A stretch of DNA of 64,000 nucleotides, from positions 79,580-143,579 of the forward strand of contig NZ_NRQU01000003.1 of the NCBI RefSeq assembly GCF_004119495.1, written 5' to 3'. Made by a program: the position numbers and the translations under genes. This stretch comes from Flavobacterium sp. YO12 (GTDB lineage: Bacteria > Bacteroidota > Bacteroidia > Flavobacteriales > Flavobacteriaceae). Shown here piece after piece: positions 21,101-30,100 of the stretch (its first letter is position 1; the number at the start of each line of letters is the position of its first letter). The notes below the pieces were generated by a model. That model did no database searches, was not told where the DNA came from, and worked only from the letters and a program-made list of their open reading frames with translations.

Positions 21101-24100
21101 GGTGTAAAATCTAAAGGATCTAAAACCAAAGCCACTGCCGGTTCTTTAACAATAACAATATTAGAAGTTTTATTACAGTTTGGGTAAGCTGTTTCAACAA
21201 TTTTAACAGTATAATTTGTTCCTTCTCCTAATCCGAATGGAATTATAAACGGATTCGAAGTTGCTGTATCATGAGATCCTGCAGATCCTGGAACAGCAGT
21301 TGCTCCATCAAAAACTTCGTATGTATATGGTCCAGAATAACCTGATACAGTAATTTGAATACTTCCGTTTTTATCTGTTTTACATTGAACGTCCGCAACT
21401 GTTCTAGCTACTACATTGATTGCATCGAATAATGGTACGCTGTATAAATTTGTCAAAATTTCGCAACCAGTTACATTATCTGTTATTCTAAATCTGTAAG
21501 TCGCACCAGCTGTTGTGGCTGGATAATTAATAGTAAGTGATGATAAAGATGCCGAAATAACTGAATATGGAGTACTGTTTACAGAAACTTCATATTTCAA
21601 ATTAGTTGGTAACGAACCTCCTGCTACAGTAACCTCAATTAACTCTCGACTGTTTAAACAATCAATTTGAGAATCTGGAAGACTAGATCTTATCGCAGTT
21701 GCAGATATTAATTTTGGTAACGGCTGTAATGCTGCTGTCAAAGTTGTTGTTTGCACACATCCATTTGAATCTTTTACCCAATAAATAGGATTTTGTACGG
21801 TTCCAATATCTCCTATTTCAAATGTATATTTATTATCTGGCACCGTACTGTTACTAGCAAAGTAGTCAGTTCCATTTTTACTAAAATTATAACTTCCGGT
21901 ACCTCCTAAACCTGTTACAACAACTGTCGTTATAGTAGGATCTACCGCACAACTAAATGGTGTTGCAACTGCACTCGCGACAACTGCAAGTGGAGCTGGT
22001 ACATTTACACGTACTGTTTTCTCACAACCTCTTCCAGATTTAACAGTTACATCATAATCTCCTGCACTTAATCCTGTAAACACATTATTATTTGGCTGCG
22101 AAATTGCTGCACCAACAGGTGAAACAGGTGTTAATATATATGTATAATCAGGGTTATCGTTAGTAGTTTTTAAATTTACAGTAAGTGTTCCGTTATTCTT
22201 TGTTCCTTGGGCACCTGTACAATCTACAGGAGTAGTACTTATATCTGTTTCTTCCAAATCAACAAGTGTTGGAAGTACTAAATCAACAGTCGTTGATCTT
22301 GTACATGTTGTAGTAAGATCTTTAACTGTAATTTTATAATTCCCTGCGCCAATGCCTACAAACTTAGGATCATTGTTTTGTACAATATTTGTAATTCCAG
22401 GCAATGACGTTTTTTCTAAAGTATATTCTAAATTGTTTGGCAAAGCACCTCCGGTTACTACAGCGGTAATCTCACCATCTGTTTCCTCACATTTAGGCGG
22501 AGCTGTAAAACTTGCTTTGATCGTAAGAGGCTCTGAAATAAGCGGTAAAGTTACAGTGTTTCCACATCCGTTAAAATCTTTAATCACTATACTATGATTT
22601 CCTGATGAAAGGTTAGGAATAGAGAATTTTACCGAAGGTATTTGAACAAATCCTGTATTGTCTAAATTATAATAATGAGTTCCAATACCTGTTGTTGTTA
22701 ACTCAACATCGATAGCAAAAGAACCTTCATTTGCACAAAAGTTGTTTACTACAGCAGTAATAAAAGGTTCATCATCTAATTTTACTTCGACAAATGCACT
22801 CTGAATACAACCATTTGCGTCTCTTACATATACAATATAATGACCAAATTCTTTATTGAAAGTATTACTGGTTTGAGTTGCTACATCAAACGCTGTAGTA
22901 AAAGTTGTTTCATCGATAGGATTTGGATCTGTGCCATCAATAGCTCCTACTGTACCAGTATCAGGATAAATTTGATACAAATAAGGATGCGCTGTTATCC
23001 CTAATGCAACATCTGCAGCTCTAAGAGTTCCTCCTCGCGCAAATGCTTCAACCAAACCTTTATTCAATCCGCAATTATCATTTACATTAGATTTAGCCTC
23101 TAGTGCTAATGGAACAACAGACTCTGATATTGTAAATTCTTTTGATGAGTTTATACAAACAGTAGTTCCAGAAGTATCCTCTTCTGTAAACAAAATATAA
23201 TAAGTCCCAGGAACAAGAGGTCCTACATTGTTTGCACCTTTTAGTGGTAAAACCACCGTTCCGCTTACTGCTGGAGAAACTGCCGTATTAGTTAGCGAAT
23301 TGTAAATTTCGTATTTAACTTGAGTTGTACTCCCTTGTTGATTATCAAACGTAAAGGAAACATTTCCATTTTTTAACCCAGTACAAGTTACATTAGCTGA
23401 TTTTACATCACTGGTTAACGTCGATGCTGTTTCTGTAGCAACTTCTGCCTGTTTAAAGTAATAACATTTTGTTGTAAAATCGTAAACAATAAACGAATAA
23501 ATTACTCCCGGTTTTAGATTATCAAAAGTTGATTGTAATAAAAGTGGATCTCCTGGTAAGGCAGGAGGAGCAACAGCATCTGCATTTTGATATAACGCAG
23601 AATATGTTGCATAATCATATTTATTTGGATCTGACGGATCTAATGGATACTTTGCAAAATAATAAGGCCCTCCTGCTATTTTTGGTTTAGCCGTTACGAT
23701 TAAGCTTGCAGTTATACAGGATGGAGTTCCTGGCGCAACCACAATCTCCATTTCATCTACTGGAGATGCCATGTCAACTTTCTTCGAAACTGAACAACCA
23801 TTTATATCAGAAACAGTTAATTCATAAGAACCAAAATTTAAGATTTGAAATGTGTGGTCTTCATTTCCAGTAGGAGTGTAAATTTGAGTTGGGCTAGTGT
23901 TACTTGTCAAAGTATAAACATAACCTGATGCCGCTGGAGCAGCATTCTTCGAACCTCCTGTTAGTAATGTTACTGCAATAGAACCAAAAGTAGTTCCTGT
24001 AGTACCACCAATACATGTAATTTGAGTATCTACTAATTTAAAATCAATTTTAGTTGGTTCTTCAATTTTAGCAGTTTCAACTTTAAAACAACCTTTACTA

Positions 24101-27100
24101 TCTGTAACTGTAATTTTATAGTCTCCTGCTGGTAAACCTGTTGTTTTAGTTCCATAATCAACATCAGCTATTGAGGGAACTAAAGCCGAATTATCTTTTA
24201 CAACATTTATAACATAAGGACCTATTCCTTTACTTTGATCAATAGTTACGGTTATAGAACCTGTTTCATCTCCATTACATAAAATAGTAGAGTTTGGAGC
24301 AGCTGTAAATACAGGATCTGTTTTTGGTGCTACTTCTACTGTAGAAGTTAGACTACACTTACCAGTAGAATCATCTGTTAAAGTAAATAAATAAGTCGTG
24401 TGTATCGCTGCGTTTGCCGCATCTGGATCTGTGTATAAAAATGTTGTACCCGTTACTGTTCTAATAGTTGGGTCTAATGTACCATTTGTAGTTACAGTAT
24501 ATGTATAAGGCGTTTTTCCTCCTGACACTGTACCTTTAATTTCGGTATTCTGACCCTTACAATCTGCTGCTATATTCAAGCCCGCATTAAATTTTAATTC
24601 TGTTTCAATCGTTTGTGCAGGTAATGTCAAAATACAACCTGTAGTCATATCTTTTACCTTAACAACATAAGAACCAGGAATTAGATTACTAAAAGTACCG
24701 CTAACTTGGTAATTTCCATCATTTATATTATACCTGTATGATGGCGACACAGCAGCAGGAATCACAACGATTTCTGCTTTTCCTGTTTCATCATAACACA
24801 AATCTGAAGCATCTACATCAATACTCGCATCTGGTTGTACTGGTGCATCAACATCAAATGTGTCTGTAATTGTACATCCGGTGCCACTTAAATCTGTAAC
24901 AGAGATACCGTACGTTCCTGACTGAATCAAATTGTTAAATGTTGAATTCGATTGCGGTCCTACTACAGTACCATTTGGCAAGGTAAGTGTGTATCTGTTA
25001 TTACCCCATCCGCCAACTGTATTAATAACTACTTTACCATTATTAGGTGAACATGTAATAGGTGTGATTGTAGGCAATATAAATGCAAATTTTACTGAAG
25101 CTTCTTTTACTTCTATTGTTTTTGAAGCAGTACATTTAGTTGCTGGATTCGTAATTGTTATGGTATATGTTTCTGCTGGTAATCCAACATAATCGATCAC
25201 ATTTAGTGTTTGAGTAGATTGAGTACTAGGTATAATCGCGTTTGCACTATTTTTAAGTTCATATGTAAATGCTCCAGAATTACCTGAAACTGTAAACGTA
25301 AGTTTACCATCAGATGATCCTTTACAAACTACATTTGAAACTAATGAACCGTCTACCAAAACAGGTAGTGGTTTATCAATAGTAAATTCTCCTTCTGTAG
25401 TACATTTATTAGCATCAGTAACTTTAAAGTAGTATTTACCTGGTGCCAGACTATTAAAGGTGTGATCTTGTGTAAGAACACCAGTTGCTACAGGAGCCGG
25501 TGGTGCAACTGCTGCATCGGTATCTGTTATTTCAAATTTAAATGGAGCAACACCATTATCAACTTTAACCGTTAAATTAGTTTTATCAGAACCGGACGCG
25601 CATGTAACTGGCACTGGCGTAACAAACGTCATGTTCTTTGGTGCATCTAATGCCTCAATAACTGGCGAATCTACCACTGTAAACGGACAGTTATTAGCAT
25701 CGTATACCACGACCGAAACAGTTCCCGATGTAGTTGTTGTATATGTATTTGAAGTTACAGCTGGTAATACACCATTATAACTGTATAAATATTTATTAGG
25801 CCCCGTAAATGGTGTTCCTGGTTTATCAATTATTACTGTAATTGTTGCCGCTTGCGCTCCATTTAAAGGTCCACAAGTTAATGGAGTTGTAACATCTGCA
25901 TGTGCGGCTAATTCTGCTGGATTGTTTAATATTCTTGAAACTACAACAGAACATTTTTTAGAATCAGAAACTTTAAACCAATAAGTTCCTGCACCAACAT
26001 TACTTAATTTATTCGTTAGCATTGTACTAAATCCAGCTGTTGCAGAAGTAGTTGAAACTTCATAAGAATAAGGCGGTAAACCTAAACTTGCTGTTACTAT
26101 GATAGAACCATCTGTTCCATTATAACACTTAGGATTTGTTGGTGTAGTATCTGCGCTTGGTGTTTCTTTTACATTAATTACTCTAGAAACAATTGTAGTA
26201 CAACCTTTTTTATCTGTAATTTCAAAATAATGAGTTCCAGATGCTCCAGTATCAAACGTAAATGTATTCGATCCTGCAGCAACATCGGTATATGCTTCTG
26301 TAGAAAAAACTCCTGTTGTATTATGTCTGTATTTATAATCTGGATATCCGTCTAAAATTGTTACTTCAATTGACGCATCCGAAGAAGCTGGAGCTACATC
26401 ACAATCTAGATCTGCCAGTAATTTAGTTGAAGCTGAAATTGGAATAGCAATAATTTCTTCATCTAAATCTATAAAACATCCGGTAGATGTATCTGTAACT
26501 CTGATCGTATATTTTCCAGGTGTTAATCCTGAGAAAGTTCCATCACCTTTTGCTGTACCTTTGTTAATGCTGTAGGTGTAATTTGTTTGTGTATTAGGAT
26601 TTACTTTTAAAGTTGCTCCACTTCCGCCGGCACAGTATACCGAAGATCCGTCAATACTTGCTATTGGTTTTACTTCAGGGTTAATTGTAAAATCTGTACC
26701 CGCTACATTACAGCCTGTTCCATCGGTTACAGAAACACTATAAGTTCCAGCCGCTAAGTTTTTAAACAGATTATCATTCGTTTGAATAATTGCTGTTCCA
26801 ATAACTGGTGCTTTTTGTGTAACAGTGTATGTATAAGCTCCTGATCCTCCTACAGCATTAATTTTTGCTGTTCCTAAATCCTTACAGGTAACATGTGTAA
26901 GATCTGACGGATTTAATTTTAATGCAGATGCCGGACCTGCCACTGTTACCTTTTCTGGAACTGTACATTTTGTAACTGAATTTGTAACGACAATAGTATG
27001 TAAACCTGCGCCTAATCCAGAAACAGTAATATCAAAAGGATCAGTTGTCGAAGTGCCCGATCCTGTTATTGGTGGTGTTGTATCTACTGAATAGGAGTAG

Positions 27101-30100
27101 GTTGTACCTACAACCATTCCGCTAACCGTAAATATAGCAGAACCATCAGAAGCACTAAAACATTTTATACTAGTTGGAGTACCTGTTACTGTAAAGTCTT
27201 TAGGCAAATCAATTAAATGCGTTTTTTCAAACGTACATTTATTTGCATCTCTTACTTCAAATTTATAAGTAACACCAGCTTTAATATTATCAAATACGTT
27301 ACTTGGTTGAAACGCTGTTGCTGTTGGCGAAACAATTCTATATTCTAAACCTGCAGTTGGTAAAGGAGTATTTGCAGCATCAACAACATTAGTAATCGTA
27401 ACACTTCCCTCGTTCAACGGACAAGTAGCTGCTGTAGTTGTCGAAATTGTCATTCCCTTTGGAGGATTCAAATCTACAATAGTTAATTTTGGTGTTGTTG
27501 TAAATGTACATGAATTACTATCTGTAATAGTTACTGTGTAATCTCCTGCTACAGAAATATTATCAAAAACCTTTGTCGTCTGAGTAATTAATGCAACTCC
27601 ATTTCTATTCAGCGTGTATTTGTAAACACCATTTCCACCCATAACTACTGCACCTACGGTTATTGTAGCGGGGCTATCACAAGTATACGGAACTGTTATT
27701 GTTGCTGTACCACTAATTGGATCTGGCGCTGTTAAGGTAACTGTTATACTTTTTTTACATCTATTTTCATCTTTTACATAATATGTATAAGCCACTCCAG
27801 CACTAAGTCCTGTAAAATATGATGTGTTATTATAAGTAATATCGTCTTTACTATATGTATATACTCCGGTTCCTCCACCTGGTTTTAATAAAATAGTTCC
27901 ATCATTAGAACTATCACATTTTGGGTTTACATTTGTTGATCCTAATGTAATTGGAACCAATGCCTCTATCTTAGCATCGCTGGTTGTTGTACAATTGTTT
28001 GCATCTTTAATTGTAAAAGTGTAATTACCAGCCACCGCTGTAGTATACGTAAAAGTGTTTCCTGTTGAAGTAGGTCCCACTAAATCTCCTGTTTGATCTC
28101 CAGTAGTAATTGTTACTGTAAAAGGTGCTTTACCTCCTTCGATTGTTCCCGTAATTACTGCACGATTTGCTGGTGCAACGTCGCAATCAAGCGGAGTTGT
28201 AACTGGAGTCGCTGCAAGTAATTGAGCCGTTATAACTTGAGTAATTGGATCTGAGCTGCATCCAAAACTATCTGTAACTATAAATTCATAAGTTCCTTCA
28301 TTCTCCGCTTTATAAGTAAAAGTAGGTCCTGCAAATGTTGCACTTGGTCCAACTGGATTGCCTCCATTATATTTTACTGTATAGGTATAATCTGGTACTC
28401 CATCTGTAACTTTTATTGTGATATTTGTTCCTGCATTTTTATCAAAACATACACTTGGCGTAACATTTTCTAATTTTGGTTTTACTGGAGCAACAATATC
28501 CACAGATGCCAAAACTTCTGTCTCACAATCGTTTAAATCTTTAGCTACAACTTTATAATTTCCAGTTATTTTAATATCAAGAAATGTATCTGAATCTTGA
28601 AAAGCTTTTACAACTGTTACACCGTCCGTTTCTCTTAATTCATATCGGTAACCAGGAGTTCCATCACTTGCCTTAGCCTTAATAATTGCACCCGCAGAAC
28701 ATTTTAATACCTGCTCTACCCAAGCATCTACTTTTAATTTTTTTGGAGATTTAATTTCCTGAGCTACTGGAAAAACACAACTGCCAGCTGTGTTATCGTA
28801 ACGAATACTAATATTATAAATTTTACTTGCTAAATTTTTCAACGTTATACTACCGCTTGTTGCAGCAGGAACTGGAATTACAGTCTGCCAACCAGCAGGA
28901 TCACCTGCTATCAAATATTGAAATCCTTTTTTCGGATCAAAGTTTTTAGCTGATAATGTAATTTCTCCATTTTGCTCACCACTGCATCTTACATCTTTAT
29001 ATCCTGTTATACCAGCAGAGAAAGCCTTACTACCATCAACATAAATCGGAAAATTAGCTACTGTATTACACGCTTTTGGCATTTGGGTAACTACCAAATC
29101 ATCAACTGCGAAATCAATACCATTAACCTGAGAAAGCTCTAATCGCAATACAAAATCTAAAGTGGTATTATTACCTGGATTAATAGTTCTAGTGTATTCT
29201 ACCCAGCCGTTTGTTTTTGGTATTCCGCCTGTAGATTGCGAAGACAATGGAACTCCTGAACCATTTTGTAATTCTACTGTAAGAGAAGCATCTGGCTGAG
29301 TATTTCCAACTTTCAGTAAATTCGTTGCAACAAAAGTAACTTTAACTGGTACGTTTGGTATAATATCATTAATAGTTTTTCTATAAAGAACGGCATTATT
29401 CGGAATGGATGTTCCAGCATCTACCGCTAAAAACCTGCCATTAGAATCTGCTCCTTTGCTTGTATTATCTTTTGGACTCCACCATCCATCATATGGTTTG
29501 TTTCTTAAAAAATTTGTAACGGTATATTCTCCGTTACCAAACCTCAGGTCGTTATTACATTTCGTTGCTTCTACTTGTCGTTCCCAACAAAAATTAGGAT
29601 TAATTCCTGGAGAACTAACATCTGGTCCTGCACCAAAAGTTTCATTTAACAAAACACTTTCAGTAGGAACGTTTACAACATTATAACTTACTGATATAGT
29701 ATGATCTCCTTGTGTTACATTTTTAAAAATATTTGTTGGATTATTAGTATTAAGAACACCATCTATAAAATACTCATAAGTAAATTGGGTGGTTGGACTT
29801 CCTTCATTTTTAACCGTTACAGTAGTTGTTGCCGAACCATCACAATTAAAAACCGGATCATCAACTGATATAGTTGGCGGTTTAGGCTGGCTTAATAAAG
29901 TAATTGCTTTTAATGGAATTTCGCACTTGGCATCTCTAATGTAAAAAACATGTGTACCGGGTTCAACGTAAGCCTCTTTATCGGTTGTCCAATTTTTTTT
30001 ACCATCATAACTGTATTCGTAAGGCCCCCTAGGTGCCGCGAAAGGAACACCTCCCTCAGCATTTGTGATTCTAACCTTTCCTTGTTGTACATTTCCTGCA

